Assembly (NCBI GenBank): GCA_902623535.1
Contig: CACNUA010000004.1
Coordinates: 1 to 64,000 of the forward strand
From: an uncultured SAR86 cluster bacterium
Lineage (GTDB): Bacteria > Pseudomonadota > Gammaproteobacteria > Magnimaribacterales > D2472
DNA: 64,000 nucleotides
Direction of reading: 5' to 3'
Each line of letters opens with the position of its first letter. The first letter of the stretch is position 1. The position numbers and the translations under genes were made by a program. The notes below the pieces were generated by a model, which saw only the letters and a list, made by a program, of their open reading frames with translations, was not told the origin of the DNA and searched no databases. Of the stretch, positions 33,822 to 43,303 are shown piece after piece.

Positions 33822-35240
33822 ATGACAGATATGCATTCAGTACTAAAAAAACAGAAGGATTACTTTATTAAAAATGGTGCTCCTTCTTATGAGTTGAGAA
33901 TTGATCGTCTTAATCGGATGAAAGACATTATTTTACAGAACAAAAATAATATTGTTGATGCGTTAAATGAAGATTTTGGAGTTAGATCAAAGAACCAATC
34001 AATGGTTGCGGATGTTTATTCCATTATTCCCGATATTGAATATGCCAAAAAGAATCTTAAAAAATGGATGAAGGCAGATAAAAGAAAACCATCCTTTCCA
34101 TTTGGTTTACTTGGCGCTAAAGCAGAGGTTCGTCATGAGCCTGTAGGCACCGTTGGAATGATCTCACCATGGAATTTTCCTGTAAATCTCACATTTGCTC
34201 CTTTGAGTGCTGTATTTGCTGCAGGTAATCAAGTTATGCATAAGCCCAGTGAATATACAGAAAATACAGCAAATCTCCTAAAAGAAATGTGTGATTCTGC
34301 ATATGACGAAGAGGAATTTGCAACGATTCTTGGTGGGCCAGAAATCGGTGCTGAATTTTCTTCTCTTCATTTCGATCACTTGCTATATACGGGTAGTGGA
34401 AATGTTGGAAAGCTAATAATGAAGGCAGCTTCTGAAAACCTTGTACCAGTAACACTTGAGCTTGGTGGAAAATCTCCAGTTATTATTGGCGACGGAGCAG
34501 ATTTAACAACAACAGCAAAAAGAGTAATGATGGGTAAAACAATGAATGCTGGTCAAATTTGCTTGGCACCAGATTACATACTAGTTAAAGATTCTAAGGA
34601 GCAAGAGGTTGTTGATGAGTTAAAAGCAGCTACTGCTGAGTACTATCCTGATATTAAGCATAATCCTGATTACACCAGCATTATCAACCAGAAACACTAC
34701 GATAGAATTAATGGATTGGTTGATGATGCAAAATCCAAAGGCGCTAATGTAGAAGAAATCAATCCTGCTAATGAAGATTTCTCTCAACAAGAGGCTTATA
34801 AAATACCTCCAACTTTGGTCAGAAATGTTAACGACGACATGGAAATAATGCATGAAGAGATCTTTGGTCCGGTTTTACCAATAAAAACCTATCAAGATAT
34901 TAATGAGACAACTGAGTATGTAAATTCAAAAGATCGTCCTTTAGGTTTGTATTACTTTGGACATAACAAAGCTGAAGAAGATAAAGTCCTTAACAATACT
35001 ACTTCCGGTGGCGTGACAGTTAATGATGTAGTGGGGCACATTCAAGTAAGTGATTTACCATTTGGTGGAGTTGGACCTTCTGGAATTGGCAGATATAAGG
35101 GCTATGAGGGATTTCTTAATTTTTCAAATGCGAGAGCTATAAGTAAGCAAGTTGGCTCTAGGTTTGATAAGTTTTTTGAAGCAATCAGACCACCTTACAA
35201 AGGCGATATTGAAAAAGTACTAAAGCAAATAGCCAAATAA
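33822..35240 (+). CDS. Aldehyde dehydrogenase family protein (coniferyl-aldehyde-dehydrogenase-like)
   Basis: This 472-residue NAD(P)-dependent aldehyde dehydrogenase has the cofactor segment ISPWNFPVNLTF, general base Glu213 in LELGGKSP and catalytic Cys247 in NAGQICLAPDY. Hallmarks of the CalB-like branch are QICLAPDY and the short C-terminus with LPFGGVGPSGIGRYKGYEGF. The substrate could be an aromatic or aliphatic aldehyde. It has an RBS (GGGGGAAG, about 33812-33819) and is followed after 2 bases by the Lol permease gene, though it need not share its function. Confidence 0.93.
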   Translation: MTDMHSVLKKQKDYFIKNGAPSYELRIDRLNRMKDIILQNKNNIVDALNEDFGVRSKNQSMVADVYSIIPDIEYAKKNLKKWMKADKRKPSFPFGLLGAKAEVRHEPVGTVGMISPWNFPVNLTFAPLSAVFAAGNQVMHKPSEYTENTANLLKEMCDSAYDEEEFATILGGPEIGAEFSSLHFDHLLYTGSGNVGKLIMKAASENLVPVTLELGGKSPVIIGDGADLTTTAKRVMMGKTMNAGQICLAPDYILVKDSKEQEVVDELKAATAEYYPDIKHNPDYTSIINQKHYDRINGLVDDAKSKGANVEEINPANEDFSQQEAYKIPPTLVRNVNDDMEIMHEEIFGPVLPIKTYQDINETTEYVNSKDRPLGLYYFGHNKAEEDKVLNNTTSGGVTVNDVVGHIQVSDLPFGGVGPSGIGRYKGYEGFLNFSNARAISKQVGSRFDKFFEAIRPPYKGDIEKVLKQIAK

Positions 35241-35242
35241 AC

Positions 35243-36478
35243 ATGTTCAAATTACCCATATCGTTGGGTATTAGATATCTGACATCATCAAAAGGGGCGT
35301 ATGGCTCCTTTTATTCAATTATATCAATTATTGGATTAACTATTGGTGTCGGTGCATTAATTATTGTTTTATCTGTTATGAATGGATTTGAGCGTGAGTT
35401 ACAAACACGTATTTTGGGAGTCATTCCGCATGCTTTAATCAAGTCTGATAATCCTATCAACTATAACGATAAGACAATAATTGATACATTGAATGTTGAG
35501 GGTGTTGAAGCCTACGGCCCATATATTGAGCTTCAGGGACTAATAGGTAGTGATGATCGATCAAGAGGAGTTTTTATCTCAGGCATTGTTCCTGAATCTG
35601 AAAACAAAATGTCCATACTTCCAGAATTTATGGTCAGGGGATCATTAAATGATCTAAAAGACAAATCTGGTGTTGTTATTGGATCATGGCTATCAAGATA
35701 TCTAAATCTTTCAATGGGTGACGAAGTTACTGTATTTACTAATACAACTAGAACAAATATTTTTGGAACTTACCCCAGAACAATAAAAACTAAAATTGTT
35801 GGAATATTTGAACTTAATGCTGAGCCTGATCAGAGTCTGGTCTTAATACACCATAATTTTGCTAGAAATTTAGTTAGCCTTGAGGAAGGCTATACATCTA
35901 GCATTAGAATTAAAACGAAGAACCTTTTTGAAGTTGATAGGGTTGGGTATAGCGTTATTAATCAACTTCCAACAGATTATTTCTTCAGTACCTGGAAATT
36001 AACTCAAGGAACTCTCTTTAAAGCAATTCAAATGGAGAAAAGATTAGTAAGTTTACTCATGTTTTTAATCGTTACCGTTGCTTCTTTCTTAATTCTTACA
36101 GCTATAGTTACAACCGTTAAGTCCAAAGAAAGAGAGATAGCTGTGCTGAAAACTTTAGGAATGAGGAATTTGGATATAACAGTAATATTTCTTACTCTGG
36201 GCTTATTAATTTCTTTGATTGGTATAACCCTTGGCCTCATTTTAGGGATTATCATTACTTTGAATCTAAATAATATTATTTATTTAGCAGATGTTTTATT
36301 TAATTATAGATTTCTTGATCTTGACGCATACTTCATAAGTTATTTCCCTTATGAATTCAGATTAAATCAATTTGTCTTAACCACAATATCAGCAATGATA
36401 TGTTCAATATTATTCGCGATTTATCCTTCTGTTAAGGCCTCAAAACTTGAACCGGTTGAAATTCTTAGATATGAATAA
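35243..36478 (+). CDS. lolC: LolC/LolE-type lipoprotein-releasing ABC permease
   Basis: This 411-residue inner-membrane permease extracts outer-membrane lipoproteins from the inner membrane and hands them to LolA. It has one N-terminal helix (FYSIISIIGLTIGVGALIIV, about 25-45), a large periplasmic domain to about residue 265, and three C-terminal helices with the conserved KSKEREIAVLKTLGM loop. Only this single LolC/E-like permease is present next to lolD, which suggests a LolF-like homodimer system unless a second permease lies elsewhere. It shares 8 bases with lolD. Confidence 0.92.
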   Translation: MFKLPISLGIRYLTSSKGAYGSFYSIISIIGLTIGVGALIIVLSVMNGFERELQTRILGVIPHALIKSDNPINYNDKTIIDTLNVEGVEAYGPYIELQGLIGSDDRSRGVFISGIVPESENKMSILPEFMVRGSLNDLKDKSGVVIGSWLSRYLNLSMGDEVTVFTNTTRTNIFGTYPRTIKTKIVGIFELNAEPDQSLVLIHHNFARNLVSLEEGYTSSIRIKTKNLFEVDRVGYSVINQLPTDYFFSTWKLTQGTLFKAIQMEKRLVSLLMFLIVTVASFLILTAIVTTVKSKEREIAVLKTLGMRNLDITVIFLTLGLLISLIGITLGLILGIIITLNLNNIIYLADVLFNYRFLDLDAYFISYFPYEFRLNQFVLTTISAMICSILFAIYPSVKASKLEPVEILRYE

Positions 36479-37133
36479 AATAAAAATCATTGAATTAACT
36501 AAAAATTATCAATCGAATAAGCAAAATCAGTTGGTTTTAGATAATCTCAATGGTGAAATTAATTTGACTGGTTTAACATCTCTGCAAGGTAAATCTGGAT
36601 CAGGCAAATCAACGCTAATGCATATTTTATCAGGGCTTTTAAAACCTACATCGGGTCGTGTTCTGGTTAATGAGATAGAAATCTATAAAACTAAACCGAT
36701 AGAGCGTTCAAGTCTTATTTCATTTGTTTATCAATTTCATGCCTTGTTAGAAAATCTATCGGTATATGAAAATATTTATCTACCCAGGAAAATACATAAA
36801 AATATTGGCTCAGATGAATTTATCAATGATTTAATTAGTCAATGCAAGCTAGAAAAATTACTTAAAAAGTATCCTAGTGAATTATCCGGTGGAGAGAAAC
36901 AAAGAGTATCTATTGTTAGGGCCTTATCAAATAAACCAAAATGTGTTCTTTTGGATGAACCTACGGGTAATCTTGATGATGAAACATCTTCAAGTGTGCA
37001 GGAAATGTGTCTTGATATTAATAAAGCCTTCAATATCGGCATGTTTGTAGCGACGCATGATAGAGGCTTTGCAAGTAAAATGCAGTACCAGTATAAAATA
37101 GAACATAAAAGGTTGATGGTGATTAATGATTGA
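36471..37133 (+). CDS. lolD: LolD, lipoprotein-releasing ABC ATPase
   Basis: This 220-residue ABC ATPase powers the Lol permease. Walker A is GKSGSGKST (about 45-53), the signature is LSGGEKQ, and Walker B is CVLLDEPTGNLD with the typical MacB/LolD-type ending. The ATG at 36471 overlaps the permease stop; the longer frame from 36447 would lie fully in the permease gene and is rejected. The stop overlaps the next gene (exbB) by 8 bases. Downstream genes supply proton-driven and lipid A export functions. Confidence 0.95.
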   Translation: MNKIKIIELTKNYQSNKQNQLVLDNLNGEINLTGLTSLQGKSGSGKSTLMHILSGLLKPTSGRVLVNEIEIYKTKPIERSSLISFVYQFHALLENLSVYENIYLPRKIHKNIGSDEFINDLISQCKLEKLLKKYPSELSGGEKQRVSIVRALSNKPKCVLLDEPTGNLDDETSSSVQEMCLDINKAFNIGMFVATHDRGFASKMQYQYKIEHKRLMVIND

Positions 37134-37731
37134 TTATTTAACAGCTGGTGGTTGGTTCATGCTGCCTTTATTAATTTGCTCAGTTTTATTAATTTCAATT
37201 ATTATTGAGCGTATATGGTTTTTACAAAAAAGATTGGTTAGTCCTGAAGGCCTTCTAAGGACTTTTATTAATCACTCAAAAGATCAATCTATAACTATTC
37301 AACAACAGGATTCATACGTTGAATCATCTTCACTTGGCGAACTCTTAGTGACAGCCTACCGATTCAAAGATAAGCCAAGAAATATAGTTGAAGATAAGGT
37401 TGTGGAGGCATCATCAAACGTCAGAATGAAACTTGAAAGAAACCTTAATATGCTCGGTATAATTGCTAGTATTAGCCCTTTATTAGGATTGCTTGGAACT
37501 GTGGTTGGAATGATTACTGTATTTGCAAACATAAATCTTGTTGATGGCTCATCAAATAGCGATCTTTTGGCATCCGGTATATCTGAAGCCCTAATAACAA
37601 CTGCTTTTGGTTTGTTAGTTGCTGTTCCCGGACTTATTTTTTATAAATATTTCTCAGCACGAGTCAATCTACATATGTTAAATATGCAAAATGAATTAAG
37701 TAAGTTTGTTGATTTTCTAGATTTTAAATGA
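37126..37731 (+). CDS. exbB: MotA/TolQ/ExbB proton channel family protein
   Basis: This 201-residue inner-membrane protein has three hydrophobic helices. The helix SPLLGLLGTVVGMITVF (about 116-132) and the segment ISEALITTAFGLLVAVPGL match the ExbB/TolQ core. With ExbD it forms a proton-motive motor, probably driving TonB or a TonB-like protein. It sits, as recalled for Pseudomonas, between the lol genes and lpxK. Whether it energises the TonB receptor at 3 kb or an LPS/lipoprotein function is unknown. The end overlaps exbD by 4 bases. Confidence 0.93.
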   Translation: MIDYLTAGGWFMLPLLICSVLLISIIIERIWFLQKRLVSPEGLLRTFINHSKDQSITIQQQDSYVESSSLGELLVTAYRFKDKPRNIVEDKVVEASSNVRMKLERNLNMLGIIASISPLLGLLGTVVGMITVFANINLVDGSSNSDLLASGISEALITTAFGLLVAVPGLIFYKYFSARVNLHMLNMQNELSKFVDFLDFK

Positions 37732-38135
37732 ACTTTGCTACTAAAAATCAATCTAACGATGTCACCATTGAGATTACTCCGTTAATTGATATTGTTTTTT
37801 TACTAGTAATATTTTTTGTTGTGACTTCAAAAATTGATACAAATCAGGCGCTCAATATTGATTTGCCAGAAACATCGTCCTTTTCATCGGTATTGGTTGA
37901 AAATCAAGAGATGATTTATCTATATGAATCAGGAAAATTAAGATATGGAGATATTTCAGTGGATATTGAATCCAGTGAAACACTAATTACCTTTATATCA
38001 AGCCAAATCCCAAAATCAGAATTAATAACATTAGCTATAGAAAAACGTGCGTATCATGAGTGGGTTCTCCAATTAATGGATGATCTTCAACTTTCTGGAT
38101 ATCAAAATATTCAAATTAGGACTTATCAGGAATAA
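37728..38135 (+). CDS. exbD: ExbD/TolR family protein
   Basis: This 135-residue protein with one N-terminal transmembrane helix and a periplasmic domain partners ExbB. The core segment EITPLIDIVFLLVIFFVV carries the conserved proton-relay Asp in PLIDIVF (about residue 21). The ATG overlaps the exbB stop by 4 bases, and its own stop TAA shares a base with the start of the msbA-lpxK fusion. It is a member of the lol/exb/lpxK block, and its energetic target is unresolved. Confidence 0.93.
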   Translation: MNFATKNQSNDVTIEITPLIDIVFLLVIFFVVTSKIDTNQALNIDLPETSSFSSVLVENQEMIYLYESGKLRYGDISVDIESSETLITFISSQIPKSELITLAIEKRAYHEWVLQLMDDLQLSGYQNIQIRTYQE

Positions 38136-40891
38136 TGAAATCAAATATTAAAAGATTATTCTCATATACCTTGAGATATAAGTTATCTTTTACAGTTTCA
38201 ATAATTGGTTTCCTAATCTTTGCGGCTGCTGATGTTGCTGCAGTTGAATGGATTAGAAGAGTAATTGAGTTCATCAATTCTAGTGACGTTGTTAATCCTT
38301 TGTTTATAGCAATTGCATTGATTTTAATTGCATTTGCAAGAGGCTTAGGATTTTTTATTGGTAATTATTTTATGTCCCGAGTTGGCTTGGGAATCGTTCA
38401 TGATATGAGAAATGAACTTTTTAATAAGTTAATTAAGCTTCCAAAAATTTATTTTGATAATAACCAAAGCGGTCAACTTATTAATCGGATAACATTCACA
38501 ACAACTCAAGTGTCTGGGGCAACTTCAAATGCAGTCAAAACTCTAGTTAGAGAAGGCGCATTATTCATCGGATTAATCTCCTACATGTTTTATTTAAACT
38601 GGAAATTAACCCTTTTATTGCTAATAACAGCGCCATTTATAGCAATTATAGTAAATATTGCCGGTCGTCGTCTAAGAAAATTAGCTAAAAGTATTCAAAC
38701 AGCAATGGGTGATGTAACCCATATTGCCTCTGAGGCTGTTGAGGGTAATACGGAAATTAAATCATTTAACGCAGAAACCTATGAAAGAGATAGATTCCAA
38801 AAGGCAAATACCTCAAACAGAAATCAAAATTTGAAGCTTGAGGCTACAAGTAACCTTGCAACACCGATTATCCAAATTCTTGTATCTATTTCATTAGGAA
38901 TTGTTGCTTATTTTGCATTAGGTGCTCAACTTGGAATTAACTTAGATTCTGAAACATTTGTAGCTTTCTTTACGTCTGCTGGTTTAATGGCAAAACCAAT
39001 TCGACAACTTTCTAGTATTAATGCAATCATTCAAAAAGGTCTTGCTGCAGCTGATGAAATTTTTGATCAGTTGGATTCATCTGATGAAAATGATCAAGGA
39101 ACACTCGAACCATTAATTGAAGGCAAGATTCAATTTAATAACATTACTTTTGGTTATGAGCGCTCAAAAGATATTCTAAAAAATATCAATCTTGTAATTG
39201 AAAATAATGAAACTGTAGCAATTGTTGGTAAATCAGGTTCAGGAAAATCTACACTAGCCAACTTAATCTCAAGGCTTTACTTGCCATCAACTGGACTAAT
39301 ATCTATAGATGGTATTGATATAAATGAAATTAATCTAAGGTACTTAAGAAGTCACATTTCAATTGTTAGTCAAAATCCAACTCTCTTTAACGATACTATT
39401 GAAAAAAATATTGCTTATGGCTATCAAGATATAAATTTAGAAAGACTCAATCAGGCTGCTGAACTCTCAGGCTGCATGGAATTTATAGAAAAACTTCCTG
39501 AAGGTTTTAATACTGAAATAGGTGATGATGGTGTTTTACTTTCAGGTGGTCAGAGACAGAGATTAGCGATAGCCAGAGCTTTCTATAAAGATGCCCCAAT
39601 CATTATCCTTGATGAAGCTACTTCTGCACTAGATTCAGAATCCGAGTTAGTAGTTCAATCTGCAATTGAAAAGCTCATCGTAAATAGGACTACCATAATC
39701 ATTGCGCATCGACTCAGTACCATAGAAAGCGCTAATAAAATATTTGTAATTGATGATGGTCGCATTGTTGAGCAAGGGAATCATGCAGAACTAATTGATA
39801 GAGATGGAATTTATAAAAATTTATATAAAAATATGGATTCTAATCAAGTTAAAACAGCTGCCGTAATTACTAAAACAGAAAAATCTTACTTGCCAACATT
39901 TGTAGAAGAACCTGCTCAGCAAGGTATGCTCTTGGATGCATGGTATAAGAGAAGTGTATGGTTATGGTTATTATCTCCTCTCTCATTATTATTCTCCTTT
40001 TTTGTTAGATTAAGAATTAATTCATTTAAAGAAAATTCAAAAAAAGTATGGAAACCTAATGTGCCAGTAATTGTTGTAGGTAACATATCTATGGGAGGTA
40101 CAGGGAAAACCCCACTTGTTAAAATGCTTGCTCAAAAGCTATCAGAAGAAGGTTTCTTACCTGGTATTGTCAGTAGGGGTTATGGTGGTAAATATTCTGA
40201 AACCTTAGAAGTTACAAGCGATACAACATTCAAACAAACTGGAGATGAAGCTCAAATATTGGCTAAATTAAAGCTACCATTTTTCATTGATAAAAATAGA
40301 TCTAGGGCAGTTAAAAAATTACTCAATAAATATCCCCAGACTAATGTAATTTTGTCTGACGACGGCTTACAGCATTATGCTCTTGGAAGGGATATAGAAA
40401 TTGCTGTTATTGATGGTGCGCGCAGACTGGGTAATGGCTTAACCTTTCCCGCTGGACCACTAAGAGAACCTCGAAGTAGATTAAATGATGTTGACTTTGT
40501 CGTTAATAATGCAGGTCCAGCTGAAGAAGGAGAGCATCTTATGACTCTTGCGCCAGCAAAATTTGTTCACCTGAATTCAGGTAAATCATATGACATTGGT
40601 AATTGGCCAATGCATTATCAGGTTCATGCTGTTGCAGGATTAGGTAATCCAAATAGGTTTTTCGATTTATTAGGCAGGCTTGGCTTTCAATTTGATAAAA
40701 ATCCTTTTCCTGATCATCATAAATACAAGAAACAAGATATCTTATTTTTAGATCATCTTCCAATTATCATGACTGAAAAAGATGCTTCTAAATGCAAGGA
40801 TTTTAAAAATTCTAAAATATGGTATTTAACTATTGAAGCTGAAATTGACGATAAGTTTTTTGATCAATTAAAGGAGAAATTGCATGTTTAA
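38135..40891 (+). CDS. msbA-lpxK: Fused MsbA lipid A flippase and LpxK tetraacyldisaccharide 4'-kinase
   Basis: One uninterrupted 918-residue frame contains two enzymes usually made separately. Residues about 1-575 are MsbA: six transmembrane helices, Walker A VGKSGSGKST (near 363), signature LSGGQRQR and Walker B IIILDEATSALDSE, an ABC exporter of lipid A-core. A linker of about 20 residues follows. Residues 598-918 are LpxK: membrane-associated N-terminus, Walker A NISMGGTGKTP (about 648-658), the segments SRGYGGKY and LSDDGLQHY, adding the 4'-phosphate to lipid A. Met598 (39926) has no proper RBS. No stop or frameshift separates them. An adjacent msbA-lpxK order is common; fusion is uncommon. 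Assembly error is possible but unlikely. Confidence 0.9.
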   Translation: MKSNIKRLFSYTLRYKLSFTVSIIGFLIFAAADVAAVEWIRRVIEFINSSDVVNPLFIAIALILIAFARGLGFFIGNYFMSRVGLGIVHDMRNELFNKLIKLPKIYFDNNQSGQLINRITFTTTQVSGATSNAVKTLVREGALFIGLISYMFYLNWKLTLLLLITAPFIAIIVNIAGRRLRKLAKSIQTAMGDVTHIASEAVEGNTEIKSFNAETYERDRFQKANTSNRNQNLKLEATSNLATPIIQILVSISLGIVAYFALGAQLGINLDSETFVAFFTSAGLMAKPIRQLSSINAIIQKGLAAADEIFDQLDSSDENDQGTLEPLIEGKIQFNNITFGYERSKDILKNINLVIENNETVAIVGKSGSGKSTLANLISRLYLPSTGLISIDGIDINEINLRYLRSHISIVSQNPTLFNDTIEKNIAYGYQDINLERLNQAAELSGCMEFIEKLPEGFNTEIGDDGVLLSGGQRQRLAIARAFYKDAPIIILDEATSALDSESELVVQSAIEKLIVNRTTIIIAHRLSTIESANKIFVIDDGRIVEQGNHAELIDRDGIYKNLYKNMDSNQVKTAAVITKTEKSYLPTFVEEPAQQGMLLDAWYKRSVWLWLLSPLSLLFSFFVRLRINSFKENSKKVWKPNVPVIVVGNISMGGTGKTPLVKMLAQKLSEEGFLPGIVSRGYGGKYSETLEVTSDTTFKQTGDEAQILAKLKLPFFIDKNRSRAVKKLLNKYPQTNVILSDDGLQHYALGRDIEIAVIDGARRLGNGLTFPAGPLREPRSRLNDVDFVVNNAGPAEEGEHLMTLAPAKFVHLNSGKSYDIGNWPMHYQVHAVAGLGNPNRFFDLLGRLGFQFDKNPFPDHHKYKKQDILFLDHLPIIMTEKDASKCKDFKNSKIWYLTIEAEIDDKFFDQLKEKLHV

Positions 40892-41051
40892 AGACGAAAT
40901 TCTAGACATATTGGTTTGCATTAAATGTAAAGGTAAATTAATTAAAAATGAAGAAAATCTAGAGTGCCATTCATGTAAGATTTATTATCCTATTGTAGAT
41001 TCAATTCCAAGAATGGTTGAAGAGGCCATCAAGCCATTAAATGATGAATAA
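40884..41051 (+). CDS. YcaR/Trm112-like UPF0434 zinc-ribbon protein (55 aa)
   Basis: This very short gene overlaps the fusion gene by 8 bases and kdsB by 11. The 55-residue product has the Trm112/YcaR pattern: LDILVCIKCKGKL, with CxxC at about 12-15, then CHSC at 28-31, and the IYYPIVDSIPRMV segment. The four cysteines would bind zinc. Family members are methyltransferase activators in archaea and eukaryotes; the bacterial role is unknown. Its position between lpxK and kdsB is the usual one in Gammaproteobacteria and supports the call. Confidence 0.9.
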   Translation: MFKDEILDILVCIKCKGKLIKNEENLECHSCKIYYPIVDSIPRMVEEAIKPLNDE

Positions 41052-41775
41052 TTTTCACATCATTATTCCAGCAAGATTAGAATCAACTCGATTAAAAAAT
41101 AAAGTTTTATTAGAGATCAATGGCAAATCAATCGTTCAATTGGTTTACGAAAAAGCTCAATCCATCAATCCACTCTCAGTTACTGTTGCAACTAATCACA
41201 AAGATATATTTGATCACATAAAATCTCTTGGGGGTGAGGTTTTAATGACTTCATCTGATCATCAATCTGGAATGGATAGAGTTAACGAAACAGCATCATT
41301 ACTTCAGATTAGTGATGACGAAACGATTCTGAATCTTCAAGGTGATGAGCCATTAATGCCAGAGAACATAATCATCGATACAGGGAACTCAATACAATCC
41401 AACATTATCATTGCTACAGCTGCATGCCTATTATCTGATAAAAATGAGATTACCGATCCAAATAATGTGAAGGTTGTTACAACCAATAATAATTATGCTC
41501 ATTACTTTTCAAGATCTTTAATACCTTATAGCAATGAGGTTTCAGATATAACTTATTATAAACATTTAGGCATTTATTCTTATAATCGAGGTACTTTACA
41601 AGAATTGGCAAATTTAGATGTTACATATCTTGAAAAGACTGAGAGGTTAGAGCAACTAAGATTTTTAGATTATGGTTATAAAATCTATGTAAACAAATAC
41701 GATCAAACTGCACCAATTGGTATTGATACCCATAAAGATTACAAGAAAACTTTATCAATCTTAAGTGAAAGATGA
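41041..41775 (+). CDS. kdsB: 3-deoxy-manno-octulosonate cytidylyltransferase
   Basis: This enzyme activates Kdo as CMP-Kdo, the donor for the inner core of LPS. The 244-residue protein starts with the nucleotide-binding segment IIIPARLESTRLKNK and contains the LNLQGDEPLMP motif and a C-terminal KTERLEQLRFLD segment typical of KdsB. The start ATG-ATG (41041/41044) lies within the end of the YcaR-like gene. The stop overlaps murB by 4 bases. Confidence 0.95.
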   Translation: MMNNFHIIIPARLESTRLKNKVLLEINGKSIVQLVYEKAQSINPLSVTVATNHKDIFDHIKSLGGEVLMTSSDHQSGMDRVNETASLLQISDDETILNLQGDEPLMPENIIIDTGNSIQSNIIIATAACLLSDKNEITDPNNVKVVTTNNNYAHYFSRSLIPYSNEVSDITYYKHLGIYSYNRGTLQELANLDVTYLEKTERLEQLRFLDYGYKIYVNKYDQTAPIGIDTHKDYKKTLSILSER

Positions 41776-42716
41776 CTTTAAGATCATCGTTTGGGATAAG
41801 TTTTAAACCTAATAATTATTTAGAAGTTACCACTGCGGATCTAAAACAAAAACTTCAATCAATTGATACTACAAAAGCTATAATTCTAGGTGAGAATACC
41901 AATTCAATTTTTAATGAGTCCGTAGAATTCGATTGTGTTAGGTATATTGATAATGAACTATCAGTTGATGGTTCTTCTATCACAGCAGGTGCTTCAATAA
42001 ATTGGCATGAATTAGTAAAAATTTCCATCAATAATAATTTATATGGACTTGAAAATTTAGCGCATATTCCAGGTAGTGTTGGCGCTTCACCAATTCAAAA
42101 TATTGGTGCCTATGGTCAAGATGTTTCACAGGTTATTAAATTTGTTGAATGTCTTGATTTGGAATCATTAGAAACCTTTCAATTAACCAACAGTGAATGT
42201 AATTTTTCTTATCGATCATCAATTTTTCAATCTAAAAAATATCTAATTACAAAAGTTTCATTTGAACTTGAAACTATTTTCAAGCCAAATTTGAGCTATA
42301 AATCTCTTTCAGAGTATGTGAAGAAAAACTCAATAAATATTTCTAAAGAGAATATTATTGAAACTATTGGAAAAGTAAGAGCCATAAGACTTCCTGATAT
42401 TAAACTCCTACCAAATTGTGGCAGTTTTTTTAAAAATCCAATTATTGATATTGATCAAGATGTTGATTCAAAGATACATATTATTGAAATTTCTGAATCA
42501 TCTAAAAAATTATCAGCAGCCAGCATGATTGGTTATGTGAAACATAAACTTAAGTTGCAAGGTGGAATCGAATTACATAAAAATCATGATTTAGTCTTAA
42601 CTAACCCTAAAAATGCTTCGTTTAATGAGCTACTTGAATCAATTAAATCGATAAAAAATAGTGTCTTTAATGAGTTTGGTATTCATTTACAAACTGAGCC
42701 AATAATTTACAAATGA
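41772..42716 (+). CDS. murB: UDP-N-acetylenolpyruvoylglucosamine reductase
   Basis: This FAD-dependent enzyme makes UDP-MurNAc for peptidoglycan. The 314-residue protein has the FAD-binding NIGAYGQDV segment preceded by HIPGSVGASP, the active-site YRSSIF element (about residue 150), the NCGSFFKNP segment, and a catalytic Glu near the C-terminus in LQTEPIIY. It is slightly shorter than the 342-residue E. coli enzyme. Location after kdsB matches the order recalled from Pseudomonas. The stop overlaps the LysE gene by 4 bases. Confidence 0.94.
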   Translation: MTLRSSFGISFKPNNYLEVTTADLKQKLQSIDTTKAIILGENTNSIFNESVEFDCVRYIDNELSVDGSSITAGASINWHELVKISINNNLYGLENLAHIPGSVGASPIQNIGAYGQDVSQVIKFVECLDLESLETFQLTNSECNFSYRSSIFQSKKYLITKVSFELETIFKPNLSYKSLSEYVKKNSINISKENIIETIGKVRAIRLPDIKLLPNCGSFFKNPIIDIDQDVDSKIHIIEISESSKKLSAASMIGYVKHKLKLQGGIELHKNHDLVLTNPKNASFNELLESIKSIKNSVFNEFGIHLQTEPIIYK

Positions 42717-43303
42717 TTCTTTTGTCCATAATTGCGCACCTCTTAGCTGTAGCATCACCTGGTCCTGATACATTTATAGTGATGAGGCAGACTTTAGCTT
42801 CTGGATTTAAGGCTGGATTAAGTTCTGCTATTGGTATTGGCTTTGGAATTTTAATACATTGCTCATTTGCACTTTATGGGCTAAGTACATTGATGTTAAG
42901 TGACCCTATAGGAAGTTATATACCTTATATAGGATCCATTTATCTTATTTTCTTAGGAGTGCAATCGATTTCTTCAAGAAATATCACCCTTGAAGATAAT
43001 AAAAACACCTTGGATAAAAGATCTTTATTAATTGGTTTTTTTACAAATATTTTAAATTTAAAAGCATTCATCTTTTTTGTTTCTCTGTTTAGTGCCTTAA
43101 CATTAAGGTACACAACTTATGAAATTAGTTGGTTGATAGTATATTTTTCATTAGCAACTACAGCTTGGTTTATTTTTCTAGCCTATTTTTTAAGTATTCC
43201 GTCAATCAAAAAAATTTATACTGACAAAATATCGCTAATAAATAAAATACTGGGAATTATCTTAATAATTATGGGCTTATTAGTTTTAATAAATATTTTA
43301 TGA
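42713..43303 (+). CDS. LysE/RhtB family translocator
   Basis: This 196-residue inner-membrane exporter has six hydrophobic segments and the family N-terminal pattern SPGPDTFIVMRQTLASGFKA (about 15-34), followed by a GIGFGILIH segment. Members export amino acids or related metabolites; the substrate cannot be predicted. It is embedded between murB and DUF1285 genes by 4-base overlaps (ATGA on both sides), so it is co-translated with them, though its function may be separate. Confidence 0.92.
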   Translation: MILLSIIAHLLAVASPGPDTFIVMRQTLASGFKAGLSSAIGIGFGILIHCSFALYGLSTLMLSDPIGSYIPYIGSIYLIFLGVQSISSRNITLEDNKNTLDKRSLLIGFFTNILNLKAFIFFVSLFSALTLRYTTYEISWLIVYFSLATTAWFIFLAYFLSIPSIKKIYTDKISLINKILGIILIIMGLLVLINIL

